Assembly (NCBI GenBank): GCA_009746045.1
Contig: RPFO01001481.1
Span: 25,001 to 53,362 of the forward strand
Direction of reading: 5' to 3'
DNA from: Mesostigma viride
Lineage: Eukaryota > Streptophyta > Mesostigmatophyceae > Mesostigmatales > Mesostigmataceae
Length of the DNA: 28,362 bases
Both the position numbers and the translations under genes were made by a program. The notes beneath the pieces are model-generated. The model saw nothing but the letters and a program-made list of their open reading frames with translations. It was not told the DNA's origin and made no database searches. Positions 9,901 to 20,509 of the stretch are shown here, one piece after another (position 1 is the stretch's first letter; every line of letters starts with the position of its first letter).

Positions 9901-12900
9901 AATGCGTCTATGTGTGTGTGTGCATGCGTGTGTGTGGGGTGGTATGGATCATGCCATATGCCATGCATGCATGACACTTACGGGCCTTGTTGCGTTTTCC
10001 ATGCAAAGGATGCGCGGTGGTTGTTGTACTGTCCTCTGTTTCAAGCGTCTTTTCGTCCTTTGCCATGCAGCTGGTGCCCACTATCCATCCCCTGACCTTT
10101 TGCTTATGCCTGCATCGTCCCCGCTGGACCCTGCGTGCCCCAACCCCTCCCCTCCCCTTCTTCTGCCACGTGGGCCCCACCCGGGGCTTCCCATCACCTG
10201 TGGCCCACGCCCTCAATCCCTGGCCGCCCATGACAATGGTGAAACCATGCCGTCCATGACAATGGTCAAACAATGTGGTCGGTGGCCGGCCTCAGCTGAA
10301 CCTGGAGGACGAGGCAGCCCTCAAGCTCACGCGCGGCAGCACGCGCTACATGATCGGGCGCAAGTTCGGCGCGTTCCAGCTGCCGCAGAAGGATATGGTC
10401 AAGGTGGGTGGGCGCTGTGCTTTGTAGCGCGGTCGCACAGCCACTAACATGCATCCAACTTCTGGCTATCTTTGTGTCCAAGGCCACTGCCAGTGCATGA
10501 CCTTTGCCTGTTTTACCCAGTAGTGCTTTCTTGCATGCCTTATGGCTTTGCGATTACACATGCCATCAAAGTGTGTTGGTCGCCGGCCTGGTTTGGACCC
10601 GTGTTCTTGTTTCTCTGTTGTAGAACCCCCCATGCCTGTTTTAGCGTCCTTGGAACTCATGGTTATTCCCCATTCATGATCAGTGAAGTGGCCACCTTGT
10701 TCCAGCTGTCAAGATATGATGCCACCAACCGCCACACGCAATGTCCCACAAATGTGCGCCCCTTGTGTTTCACCCCTTATGCTGCGCCCCTTCATGCTGC
10801 GCCCCTTGTGCTGCGCGCGTCCGTGCAGGGCCTGGACCTGTCCTCATGTGCAGTGGTGGGCAACTCGGACTCAGTGCTGCAGCACAAGGACGGGCCCATC
10901 ATCGACGCACACGCAATGGTCATACGGTTCAACGAGGCGCCCACTGTGGGGTACGACACGCTTCACAAGCCAGCAACACAGCACAAGCACACGCGCACGC
11001 ACGGGGCAGTGCCCGCTGTATGGAGCGCAGACATGAAGGTTCCTTCCCTTTATAGAGAGCAGGGTCTATCCCGCTTACCCTCCCCAGCCCCAGCGGCACG
11101 TGTTCGGATGCCGTGGTTCGAAACAATAGTGCTCGTAGGCATGTGGAGTGTGCGTGGATGTGTGTTTGTTTGTGGTGGGGGATGGGGGTAATTGGGGGGG
11201 GTGCTGCACGGCTGCTAATGGCACAGTGTAGTGTGTCTATTCGCTGGGAATGGCAGACGGTGGAGGCATGCATGCTCACTGTCCTGTGCTCCATCTTTCC
11301 CCACCCAACCAACCACCCCCTCTGTTTGCGGCAGCTACGAGCAGCACGTGGGCAGCAAGACCACCATCCGCATCCAGAACAAGGAGTACAGCGGGTTTGC
11401 CGAGGACCCGCACGAGATCTGCCTCGTTAAGCTCTACCAATACTTCTACCGCTCCAAGTCCCTCTGCCGCGTCGTGCAGTTCTCGCCGCAGTTCCAGCGT
11501 GAGTGAACACCAGCCTGGTACTCGTAGCTAGAGAGGAACGATAGAACAGCTCGCAATTGTAGAAGTGCTTTTTCTTTGGTGCAGCCCCTGTAGTCCAGCT
11601 AGTGCGCTAGGGGCCATGCAAGGCGGATGACCTTCACGGTGAACTCGAGTCTAAAGCACCGCATGGCGCGCTTGACACAGCTCCCCTACAAGAGCAGCTT
11701 GCCTGCACCTGCCTTGCGTTTCCCCACCTCAATGGGGCATCTTCATTACTTGAAATCGTTACATATTTCTACAATCTCTGCATCAACGCATTCCTGCTCG
11801 ATTCTCTCTCCTCGCACACCACCGGGGAACTACTGCCAGACAAGATTTTCCCTGCCAGCGCTCACTCATTCAACCGACGCATGTGCGGCTCCTCCTTTCC
11901 CCTCCCTTTCCCTCCCCGCCTCCCCCCCCGCCACTGCCTCTTGGTCCCCCCCCCCCCGCCCCTCCCCCTTCCCCCCCCCTCCCTTCTGCCCCCCTCCACC
12001 ACCTTGCCTTCTCCTTCCCCTCCCCCCCAGTCTACGCGCTGCGCTACTGGTCGGTGTTCCCCCCCACGCACTGGCCAGGAGGCCTGGCGATGCACACAGG
12101 AAAGATGAGCAGCGGCTTCATGGGCCTCGCGTTCGCGCTGCACCTGTGCGGGCACGTCAGCGTGTTCGGTGAGTGAGGCAATGGGGTGGGTGGCATGCTG
12201 GCGGGTGGATAGTAATGTGAAAGAATTATAATAATGATGATAAGAATATTGTTTTTTTCTATTTGTATGCCTGCCTTGCGGCCTGCCCCAAGGACACCCT
12301 TGCAATAAGTATTAGTAGTTGTCCGCATTTGGCCGCTTGTTTTTTTGGATTCCCTCTCAAACTCCCCTGGATGCCGCGCTATGCCCTGCAGGTGCCCTGG
12401 TCACTCTCCCGTGTTGTCTTCAGGCCTGCTGGTCTGGCTTCGCAGGACAACCATTCTTTTTTGAATCATACAGTGGCCCATTTTGCATGGCAGCTCGGCC
12501 ATGCAGGCCGCTTAAGCACCCGGGGAGGTGGGAGGCCCTTCCTCGTGCCAGCCCTACCCTCTTGTTACCGCTGTGCGCTAACCGACGCATGCGCGCTCAC
12601 GGCCATTGAACCCACGGCTGGTCTCCTTCCCCCCCCCCCCTGCCCACACCCTGCCACCGCACACGGCCCCCATCCCCCGCACATGTGCCCACCCCCAGGC
12701 ATGTCGCAGGGCGAGGAGCACTACTTCCTTAAGTTCTCCGACAAGATCCCCGTGGCCAAGCTGGCGGAGCTGGAGTCGAAGCTGAATGCGACCACCACGC
12801 GCGAGGAGGCGCGCGTGCTGCGGACCAAGATCACGGAGCAGCGTGCGCTTATTCGGGAGTTGAAGGCCAAGCAGCGCGCGGTAAAAGAGGCGTACGACCG

Positions 12901-13039
12901 GGACATATACCGCTGGGGGCACCCGCGGCGGGGGCCGCACCCGTCCTCGCACGCGCACGAGAAGAGGCACCCCTGGGAGGTGGAGCGCGGGTGTATGCGC
13001 ACGCTGTCCATGCTGCCGTCGGTCACGCACTACTCGTGA
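6982..13039 (+). CDS. GT29 sialyltransferase-like glycosyltransferase, seven exons, 822 aa
   Basis: Exons: 6982-8412, 8940-9104, 10296-10403, 10829-10950, 11335-11498, 12031-12168 and 12699-13039. All are GT-AG and the phases join exactly (2,469 nt with TGA). Residues 98-118 (GTLFACLLFGALIACGLPF) form a type II membrane anchor after a 97-residue cytosolic tail. Residues 119-430 are a low-complexity acidic, Gly-, Arg- and Lys-rich stem. Residues 434-475 form a Cys-rich EGF-like module. The catalytic domain has motif L (CAVVGNSDSVL, IIDAHAMVIRFNEAPTVGYE, KTTIR), motif S (HTGKMSSGF then GLAFALHLCGHVSVFG, 686-711), an HY pair at 718-719 and motif VS (H800-x4-E805). Between HY and VS is a charged coiled-coil-like insertion (about 725-775). 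GT29 enzymes move a nonulosonic acid (sialic acid in animals; Kdo-type sugars are proposed for plants) from a CMP donor to a glycan in the Golgi. The donor here is unknown. The start codon is the first Met of the open frame; an upstream exon cannot be excluded. Confidence 0.9.
9088..9145 (+). repeat. 29-bp tandem duplication spanning the exon 2 splice donor
   Basis: GCATGGACCAGT-TC-CGGTGGG at 9088-9116 (end of exon 2 plus donor GTGGGTGGGC) is repeated at 9117-9145 with four changes. Another GTGGGTGGGCAAG-like donor follows at about 9190. Using the second donor would shift the reading frame relative to exon 3. Confidence 0.85.
9392..9886. mobile_element. Second hAT-like MITE, 495 bp, inside GT29 intron 2
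   Basis: The terminal inverted repeats begin TAGGGTTGGGTCGGTTACCG (21 bp identical) at 9392 and inverted at 9886. The flanks are GTGGAGAC (9382-9389, two bases away from the end) and GTGGAGAG (9887-9894), a near match to an 8-bp target duplication. The interior carries no protein and is built of GGTACC, GGTTACCGG and GGTAACC palindromes. The ends share TAGGG-Y-TGGG with the element at 5814, so the two families look related. Confidence 0.85.
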
Positions 13040-13550
13040 GCGCCGCTCACAGCTATGGTCCAACAGCAGGTGTGGTCCAACGGGAGGCGTTGCCCGCACA
13101 GGGGCGGTGTTCACAGGACGGGCCGTGGGCGCGAGTGAGCTTTCCAAGGTGTGCAAGGGATGGGTGGGCAGCCCTGGGTGGGCTGTGTGTGCCTGCGGGG
13201 CCAGCATGGCCTGACCAGTCCGCGTTGGTCTGGTTGACTTATAGACACTCCCTGCTCGACAAAAGGGTGGTCTCCTTTGCTACTACCTGAAGTGCCTTTC
13301 CGCCTTCATCGTGTGTGTTTGGGACTCCCCCCTCCTTTCTTCTGTTTATAGCGCCTGGCAGCATAGCCGATGGTGCTTGCTTGGCCTGTTCACGTGCCTG
13401 AATTCCCTGGCATTCAAGTAGGCTTCCCTTGGCGTCTTCGTTCCAGCTTTCATGGACTCAGGTTCGAGAATGCCATGCATTGGCATGCAAGCATGCACCA
13501 TGTTTGGCAACAGGCCAGTGGGTAGGTGCAGCGGACCCCTGTGTTGCCCC
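13040..13550 (+). other. 3' flank of GT29 gene
   Basis: This stretch follows the GT29 stop codon and probably holds its 3' UTR. I see no coding signature and no clear polyadenylation signal (no TGTAA before the retrotransposon fragment). A cluster of GCATGC-type palindromes occurs at 13470-13500. Confidence 0.35.
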
Positions 13551-13604
13551 CTTAAGCCAGGAGTTCGTTGGAACCGGACCTATCCATTTGGCTGCCCTGC
13601 TTAT

Positions 13605-14034
13605 TCAGCTGCCATGCACCTTTCTGTAAAGGGCATGGTGGCGTGGTCCCATAGGAAGTGCGCACCGAAGTGGTGGACCCTTCATACAGGTTGCGGATGA
13701 CAGCAATAAGGGGGCGGGGGATCCGGAACAGAGCGAGGATGTCCCACAGCGCAGGCCAGAAAAACGAATCGAAGGCTTTGATGAAGTCCACCAGCACAAG
13801 GTGCAGAGGGGACTTGCACCAGGCTGAAGGCGGTGCAGTTTTTCCACAACTAGGCGCCGAGTAGCGAAGAGCGCCTGTACTGTGTTGCGGCCGGGCCGGA
13901 AGCCGTGAGGAGTCTCGCTGACGTGGCCGTCCAGGGCCGTGTGCAGACGGTTCAGGATGAGCCACATGAGAAGCTTGAGGGCCGGGGGCACTTAGGATGC
14001 ACACCCCTCTGTAGTTGCCGGGGTTGGCGGGCAA
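13605..14034 (-). pseudogene. Non-LTR retrotransposon reverse transcriptase fragment A
   Basis: Read on the minus strand from 14034, the fingers and palm of a LINE-type reverse transcriptase appear: NPGNYRGVCILS, LMWLILNRLHTALDGH, GFRPGRNTVQALFATRRLV, LVLVDFIKAFDSFFW, then IPRPLIAVIRNLYEGSTT. These blocks lie in two frames, so there are two compensating frameshifts. The FxDFxKAFD motif carries the first catalytic Asp. The fragment stops before the YADD motif, at about 13620. The same last 110 bp recur at 16699-16812, which shows dispersed copies of one family. Confidence 0.85.
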
Positions 14035-14049
14035 GGGAATTAATTCAGT

Positions 14050-14340
14050 AATTAATTAAACTCGTGCTCCCGTTGGGGAGTCACGGAGCATTAACGGGCA
14101 AGGGAATACGTGCTACATGATCTCCCAACGGAGTCATTTTATAATTTAATTTAATTTTTTAATGGGATGTACACTCGATCCATTAATTAATTAATTAATT
14201 AATTAATTAATTAGGAACATAACTCCGTTGGGAGTATATATTAAATTAAAAAATTAAATTATAACATGCCTCCGTGGGGAGGTCATTAAATTAAATTAAA
14301 TTAAATTATAACATGCCTCCGTGGGGAGATCATGTAGCAC
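14050..14340. repeat. AT-rich retrotransposon-tail region with TTAA repeats and hairpin modules
   Basis: It contains TTAATTAA runs (14172-14213), TTTAATTTAATTT runs in both orientations, and five copies of a short CTCC-GTTG-GGAG-type hairpin (14067, 14122, 14223, 14270 and 14317). The block of about 50 bp ending GATCATGTAG occurs in both orientations, forming imperfect inverted repeats. Confidence 0.8.
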
Positions 14341-15310
14341 ATATTCCATGATGGATGGGGTGGAGGAAGCCGCGTAATCGAACTAGATATCCTAACTCTA
14401 AGCTATCTAGTCTAGAAAATCCTCACTATGTACACTACTCATCAAAACGCCTCCTCCGCTTGGGGGGATCGAGGGGGCTTGCCCACAGGGTCGGGCGTGT
14501 GCGCCTTGACAATCTTCTTCCACCGCGTCTTGTCCTGCATGGCAGTCCAAAGACGGGAGAGAGAGTGGATGCGGTACTCAAACTGGGCTGGGACCACTAG
14601 GTCGTCCAGCAACATCTGGGTGTAGTTCGTGACAGGTTTCCCTACCCTTTGGGGGATGCCCTCGGGGCCAGGCCAGGTCAGAATGTGTCGCCCTGGCTGG
14701 CCAAGCCGCTGGGGGCCGGCCAGACCAAGGGCGCGGTGTACGTCGACCTGGCTGGTGCGAGCAAGGTGTCCTACAAATGCTATCCTACGCTGCCTAATCT
14801 CGTCCGAAATACGAGGTCATGTAGCACATATTCCATGATGGATGGGGTGGAGGAAGCCGCGTGATCGAACTATCCTAGAACTCTAAGCTATCTAGAAAAT
14901 CCTAACTACACTACTCATCAAAACGCCTCCTCCGCTTGGGGGGAGGGGGCTTGCCCACAGGGTCGGGCGTGTGCGCCTCAAGTGACAATCTTCTTCCACC
15001 GCGTCTTGTCCTGCATGGCAGTCCAAAGAAGGGAGAGAGAGTGGATGCGGTGCTCAAACTGGGCTGGGACCACTAGGTCGTCCAGCAACATCGATCTGGA
15101 TGTACCTGTCGTGACAGGTTTCCCTACCCTTTTGGGAATGCCCTCGGGGCCAGGCCAGGTCAGCATGTGTCGCCCAGGTGGCTGGCCAAGCCGCTGGGGG
15201 CCGGCCAGGCCAAGGGCGGTGTCGAGTCACCTGCATGGCTGGTGCGGGCAAGGTGTCCTACAATTTACAAATGCTATCCTACGCTGCCTAATCTCGTCCG
15301 AAATACGAGG
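14328..15310. repeat. 489-bp tandem duplication of retrotransposon 3' end
   Basis: Copy 1 (about 14328-14816) and copy 2 (about 14817-15309) run from TCATGTAGCACATATTCC through CCTAATCTCGTCCGAAATAC. They differ by small indels and scattered substitutions. Both contain the retrotransposon C-terminal coding end and its stop codon. Confidence 0.9.
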
Positions 15311-16340
15311 CATGCCATGATACAAAGATTCTGATGACGGACGCTCGGAAAACCCTACGTTAAGGACCTGTCGGAGCATCCTGTAAACCGTGCCGTCTAG
15401 CCTAGCTGCCAGTTTGGGTGGGATGGTCCACGCCTCGGCGCCATACGTGAGCACCGTGAGGACCGGCTCGAGGACCTTGAAGAGCATGCGCTTGCGGTGC
15501 TCGCCCAGGCCCTTCGAGCGCCAGTAGGGTTTGAGCGAACGGAGCTTGGCCCAGGCAAGGCCGATGCGGGTGTCCACATCGTCGGCAGTGTCAGGAAGCC
15601 AGCTCCCCAACAGCTTGAAGCGGTCGCGGAACGGGACCTCCGTCCCGTCGAGCAGGCGCGGCAGCGGTGGTGTACTGGAGGCCCCAATCACCATCGCCTC
15701 AGTTTTGACACTAATCTCCTCCAACCCCACCGCCCGCGCCTCCAGGCCCAGACAGTCCAGCCAGGTCTGAATGTGCTCGGGGCTCTCGATGAGGGTGGTG
15801 TCATCCGCATAAATCAGGTCGGCAAGGCGGTAACCAGGTCTAACTCTGCCGTGCTCTTTCACGTTAGTCGTTAAGGATGTCCAAGCCTGGCTCGAACCCC
15901 TTAAAAGAGCAGTAAAGCGCGCACGTGCCCGGCGCATGACGTGATCCACGACAATAATGAACAGGTATGGGGACAGGACACAACCTTGCCACACCCCGTG
16001 GTGAAGGGGGAATGGTGGAGTGGTGCCTTCCGCAGTCCGCACTACCGGTACTGCCTGTGAGCCCTCATACAGTCGGCAAATGGCAGCAATTAATAAACGC
16101 AGGTGGTACCCGATCCAGAGCTAGCCGATATGGCCCAAAGAGCCTCCCAGAGAACCGTGTCAAAGGCCTTGATATAGTCAACAAAAATGAAGACCAGCGG
16201 CAAACTGTCAGGGGGAAGGCGACGCACCTCCTCCATCAACCGGCGCGCGACAAACACAGCCATGACAATGTTACGACCACGACGGAAACCCATCTGAGAC
16301 TCACCCAGGTGGGGGTCCCGAGCGCGGCGCGGATCGAGCC
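14330..16340 (-). pseudogene. Non-LTR retrotransposon fragment B (RT palm/thumb and C-terminus)
   Basis: The minus-strand frame 16293-16090 gives GFRRGRNIVMAVFVARRL and FIFVDYIKAFDTVLWEALW. After a frameshift, the frame 16042-15227 gives GVWQGCVLSPYLFIIVVDHV, the catalytic LIYADDTTLIESPEHIQ (YADD codons at 15800-15811), GLGEHRKRMLFKVLEPVL and RISDEIRQRRIAFV. The C-terminus (DDLVVPAQFEHRIHSLS, WTAMQDKTRWKKIV, ending AEEAF-stop at 14444-14442) occurs twice because of a tandem duplication. The 5' part (endonuclease) is missing. The copy is dead because of frameshifts and 5' truncation. I cannot assign the clade. Confidence 0.88.
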
Positions 16341-16344
16341 ATGA

Positions 16345-16500
16345 GGATGTATTAATTAAAAGCCATATGCCCCTTCTCTGGGATATGTGCTATATTTACT
16401 CCCAACGGAGTTATGTTCCTAATTTATATGTATTGTGCATGCATTAATTAACTAATTAGACTCGTTCTCCCGTTGGGGAGTCACGGAGCCCCGATGGATG
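16345..16500. repeat. Dispersed repeat with hairpin modules, also found at 26485-26570
   Basis: The block GCCATATGCCCCTTCTC through ACTCCCAACGGAGTTATGTTCC (16364-16417) recurs in inverse orientation at 26488-26557. It is followed by ATTAATTAACTAATTAG, then CTCCCGTTGGGGAG (16467-16480), then GGATGGACGGATGG. The same order occurs before the ATGG array at 17327. Confidence 0.8.
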
Positions 16501-16636
16501 GACGGATGGGTGCAAACAGTCCTACGTATACCGGTTTAATCTATCTACATCAGCGACCTACAACATCTATCTAACAGCATCACTAAAGTTCTACAACTAC
16601 AACATCTATCTAAGCAGCATCACGCTGCCCTAGGGG

Positions 16637-16815
16637 AGCTGTCTGGCATGCCTGATGATGAATGAACAGGTAGGGCGATAGCACGCAGCCCTGCCACACA
16701 CCCTTCTGTAAAGGGCATGGTGGCGTGGTCCCGTAAGAAGCGCGCACCGAAGTGGTGGACCCTTCATACAGTTTGCGGATGACAGCAATAAGGGGGCGGG
16801 GGATCCGGATGCATG
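16637..16815 (-). pseudogene. Non-LTR retrotransposon reverse transcriptase fragment C
   Basis: The minus strand encodes RIPRPLIAVIRKLYEGSTT, SYGTTPPCPLQKGVWQGCV and LSPYLFI, the reverse transcriptase segment just before the YADD motif. It is about 95% alike to 13618-13725 over the shared part. It is truncated on both sides and flanked by AT-rich and hairpin repeats. Confidence 0.85.
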
Positions 16816-17326
16816 CATGATTATGCTTCAAGATGAGTAGAGTAGTTCGGATTTCCTTGATTCCCTTCGAGTAATAACTTAGTTAGGTTTCACGGCTTCG
16901 CTCACCTCCATCCATCAAGCAAGGGAATACCTTCTACATGATCTCCCCACGGAGTCATGTTATAATTTAATTTAATTTTTTATTAAATGCATGATTCTAA
17001 AGTAGTAGATTCAATCTGGATGGCGTCTGATCTAGCTAGATGCATCTAGATGCCCGGCTATGCATGCATGACCAAACGTTGGATTGACACCAGGTGATGT
17101 AGCTAATAATTGCTTAGATCGAAGATCCTGCGCTGGAGGCCGAGGAGGCCAAACATGAATTAAGGCTGGGCTGACCACTGATGTGGTGGATGGAAGTGGA
17201 TCATGATCATGTGGAGTGAAAAGAATTGAACGGTGCAGAGAATGAAAATGTCTATATATTAATTATTTAATTAATTAGACTCGTGAGCACTCCCGTTGGG
17301 GAGTAACGGAGCAGTAACCCCGATGC

Positions 17327-17980
17327 ATGGATGGATGGATGGATGGATGGATGGATGGATGGATGGATGGATGGATGGATGGATGGATGGATGGATGGAT
17401 GGATGGATGGATGGATGGATGGATGGATGGATGGATGGATGGATGGATGGATGGATGGATGGATGGATGGATGGATGGATGGATGGATGGATGGATGGAT
17501 GGATGGATGGATGGATGGATGGATGGATGGATGGATGGATGGATGGATGGATGGATGGATGGATGGATGGATGGATGGATGGATGGATGGATGGATGGAT
17601 GGATGGATGGATGGATGGATGGATGGATGGATGGATGGATGGATGGATGGATGGATGGATGGATGGATGGATGGATGGATGGATGGATGGATGGATGGAT
17701 GGATGGATGGATGGATGGATGGATGGATGGATGGATGGATGGATGGATGGATGGATGGATGGATGGATGGATGGATGGATGGATGGATGGATGGATGGAT
17801 GGATGGATGGATGGATGGATGGATGGATGGATGGATGGATGGATGGATGGATGGATGGATGGATGGATGGATGGATGGATGGATGGATGGATGGATGGAT
17901 GGATGGATGGATGGATGGATGGATGGATGGATGGATGGATGGATGGATGGATGGATGGATGGATGGATGGATGGATGGAT
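17327..17980. repeat. Pure ATGG tetranucleotide array, about 163 units
   Basis: About 654 bp of uninterrupted ATGG (CCAT on the other strand). No frame on either strand has a stop, so it creates large false ORFs (Trp-Met-Asp-Gly or Ile-His-Pro-Ser repeats). It is preceded by ACTCCCGTTGGGGAGT-AACGGAGCAGTAACCCCGATGC and ends exactly where the CACTATAC sequence starts. Array length may be limited by assembly. Confidence 0.98.
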
Positions 17981-18400
17981 CACTATACTTTTCGTCCGAG
18001 GGTGGTAAAAGGCATCCGAGGAGTAAATTACGAGGTGGTAAGTTACTCCGCTTTTACTCTTACCGTTTGTATACGAGTTCGGATCTTTCTCGTAAGCTAC
18101 GAGTTAGATCCGAGGTAAGATCCGACGTCGTAATTTACGAGGTAGTAATTTACGAGGTAGTAATTTACGAGGTAGTAATTTACGAGGTAGTAATTTACGA
18201 GGTAGTAATTTACGAGGTAGTAATTTACGAGGTAGTAATTTACGAGGTAGTAATTTACGAGGTCGTAATTTACGAGGTAGTAATGTACGAGGTAGTAATG
18301 TACGAGGTAGTAATTTACGAGGTAGTAATTTACGAGGTAGTAATTTACGAGGTAGTAATGTACGAGGTAGTAATTTACGAGTTGATAGTCTACGAGCGGT
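17981..18400. mobile_element. Putative left end of a CACTA (EnSpm) transposon with subterminal repeats
   Basis: The sequence starts CACTATACTTTTCGTCCGAG directly after the ATGG array. CACTA ends begin with CACTA or CACTG and are followed by short subterminal repeats that bind transposase. Here TTACGAG recurs more than 20 times, first irregularly and in both orientations (18025-18115), then as a 15-bp tandem array of GTAGTAATTTACGAG (18126-18390). I found no matching inverted right end in the window. The assignment rests on the end sequence, the subterminal repeats and the CACTA-type transposase inside. Confidence 0.55.
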
Positions 18401-18840
18401 TAAATTACGAGTTGGTAACTTACGTGCAGAACTCTACATATCGTAATTTACAAGTTGTAACTTAAGATGTAGTTGTCTACTCTATACTATGTTTTTAATT
18501 TGTGCAATGTCCATCATCATTCATTTCATGAAATGAGCCTAAAAGAGTTTATTATTTCATATTTAAGCATAAAACAAAGTTTTTGTCTTAACTTCACCAA
18601 TATGTCTTCATTCTCACATTTCAGCCGATGTCCTTGTCGCATTTATAATACATTGAAACTCTAACACAAGACATCAAGGAGACAACCATCGCAGGCCAGA
18701 AATCGGGAGAATCCGGAGCATGGTAGCACAAGACATGATCAGATAACCAAGTCGGCTGATGACATCCTTAAATATTTATTGGCTTTGCTATCATCCATTG
18801 GATTGCGTGACAAACTCGCTCGAGGCACCAATGGGTGGGG
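18400..18840. other. AT-rich stretch, no gene seen
   Basis: This region has markedly lower GC than its surroundings and no coding signature. It includes one copy (18690-18717) of a 28-bp sequence that recurs at 27612-27639 in the same orientation. The stop codon of the minus-strand ORF lies at 18845. Confidence 0.5.
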
Positions 18841-18844
18841 TCTT

Positions 18845-20270
18845 CTACAAAGGTGCTGACTGGGGCTCGGCCGGCAGTGAGTGCGTGACATCCCCGCTCG
18901 CGGCGCCGATGGGTGTGGTCTCCTCGGCAGGTGCTGATGTGCGCTCGCTTGGTGCGCTCGTGGCGCCGATGCTTGCGCGGGAGTGCGAGTTTGCGCTTGC
19001 GTCAGAGTAGGGCCACGGGTTGTTTATGTTGTCGAACAAGACACGCGTTGGCACATTCCGGTAGAAAGCACGCGACCTCGCCACCTCCTTGAAACATTCC
19101 TCCACGTCGTCCCACTCGCGCCTTGGCCCATTCCGCATCAGGCTCAGCTTCAGGGACGCCTCGCGCACCTTCTTCTTGTCCCAGCACTTGGAGGCGATGT
19201 CTTCCCAATCTTCCCACAGCTCAGGCCGCTTGTCCCGCACCTCCTGCTTGTGGTGTCATCATCACACGGCAAGTACATTCATTTTAACCATGCATGCATT
19301 GAACAAACAATATAAGTCATTGTTGGCATACAAAAACTAAATGTAGTGACATGCAGTATAGGCCTATGTACCAATGTGTTAAAGAAAGTAAGCGCATGCC
19401 ACGAAACAATGATAAGAAGGCTGCTTACCTGCACCGTGAAGTGCAACATCTTCAGATAGTACAAAAGTACCACGCGGCGAAGTCCTCCTTCAGCCATGCT
19501 GGAAGGTCGGCGTACTTCTTGATGCGATTGGTGGTGGCCGTCCCCACCAACCACGGCGTGTAGTCGTCAGACACCCGCATGAGGCCAAACTTGAACAAGT
19601 TGGACCGGTGGTTGGCCAGGCGCTTGATCAGCGCAGCCCGGACTTGAACGTAATCCTCCGCAGGAACCGAGTCGGCGGGGCTTCTCACGATGCCCGACTC
19701 CTGGAAGAACATGGCGATCGCGCCACGCAGACCCATCTCCCTGACGGACCGCTCCTGGTCCAGCTGAACCTCTTTCCCGACATCACCGCGAATGGACAAG
19801 CAATGACGGGAGAGGTGTTCGACAGCGCCGAAAAAGCTGGGGTCGTCTTCTGCAAACGTGCAATGTGCAAGATAGAGAAAGTGCGAAGTTAGAAATCTGG
19901 AATAATGAATCGTGTAAAGCAAAAAAGTTCAGCAAATAAGCTACATAATGCGTAATGTGCAACCCACGAAATTCTTGGGCAGTTTGGTGCCCAGTCGCGT
20001 CATGAGACTGGCGACGTCTTGTCTCAGGGCCGCCACCTCCTGCCTGAGGCCCTCCTCCGCCCTGTTGGCCGCGATTTGCAAGTTCCTGCCGGAGGAGGTT
20101 TGGGCCGGTGCCTCCGGGCCCATATCGTCGTCCTCGCCGGAGGACGACGAGGAAGAGGAATCGGATTCGGATTCGGATTCTGAGGTCAAGTGGCGGCTTT
20201 TCTTGCGCCGCCGGCCCACGTCCTCCTCCTCCCGCGACATCATGGCCTTCTTCTTGAGCTTGGGCGCCAT
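18845..20270 (-). pseudogene. Unknown ORF divergent from the transposase, one frameshift
   Basis: Exons on the minus strand: 20270-19964, 19849-19429 and 19243-18845, with GT-AG junctions in phase. Exon 1 starts MAPKLKKKAMMS, then has an acidic Ser/Glu stretch and a coiled coil (LRQEVAALRQDVASLM). Exon 2 reads EDDPSFFGAVEHLS, RGAIAMFFQESGIV, LANHRSNLFKFGLMRVSDD and AWLKEDFAAWYF. It then meets a stop at 19454-19452 unless the frame shifts by one near 19460, after which YYLKMLHFTVQ runs to a good donor GTAAGC. Exon 3 is EVRDKRPELWEDWEDIASKC, then WDDVEECFKEVARS and a Ser/Ala-rich tail. I recognise no family. Position inside the CACTA-like element and divergence from the transposase suggest an accessory (TNPA-like DNA-binding) protein. 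The frameshift may be real, a sequencing error or an unseen small intron. Confidence 0.6.
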
Positions 20271-20509
20271 AGAAACTGATGAGCTGCGCGTAAACGTTAA
20301 CTGGAGTCACCTACGGTGGTGAAGACGTGAAGGCGCACTTTCAAATTTCGCGTGCACTCCTGGTGCACTGTCAAATTTCGCGTACACACGTGGTTGCAGC
20401 CATCCGACGGCTACAACCCCAGTGGTCAGGGGCAAACCAAACATCGCACGGTACACGTTCTTGCGGCATCGCTGTCAGGTCACCCTATAACGCGGCAACC
20501 CGCTGTTAT

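Noticed and set aside
11860-12030. Possible regulatory polypyrimidine element before GT29 exon 6
   Set aside because: A long C/T tract just before an acceptor is explained as an extended polypyrimidine tract.
12263-13039. 258-aa ORF starting at 12263 as a separate gene
   Set aside because: Only its part from 12699 is coding, joined through a CCCCCAG acceptor as the last GT29 exon; the rest is intron.
17296-18465. Long plus-strand ORF of Trp-Met-Asp-Gly repeats continuing into Tyr-Glu-Val repeats
   Set aside because: It is a direct read of the ATGG array and the 15-bp array. Stop-free frames on both strands follow from the repeat, and there is no non-repeat coding segment.
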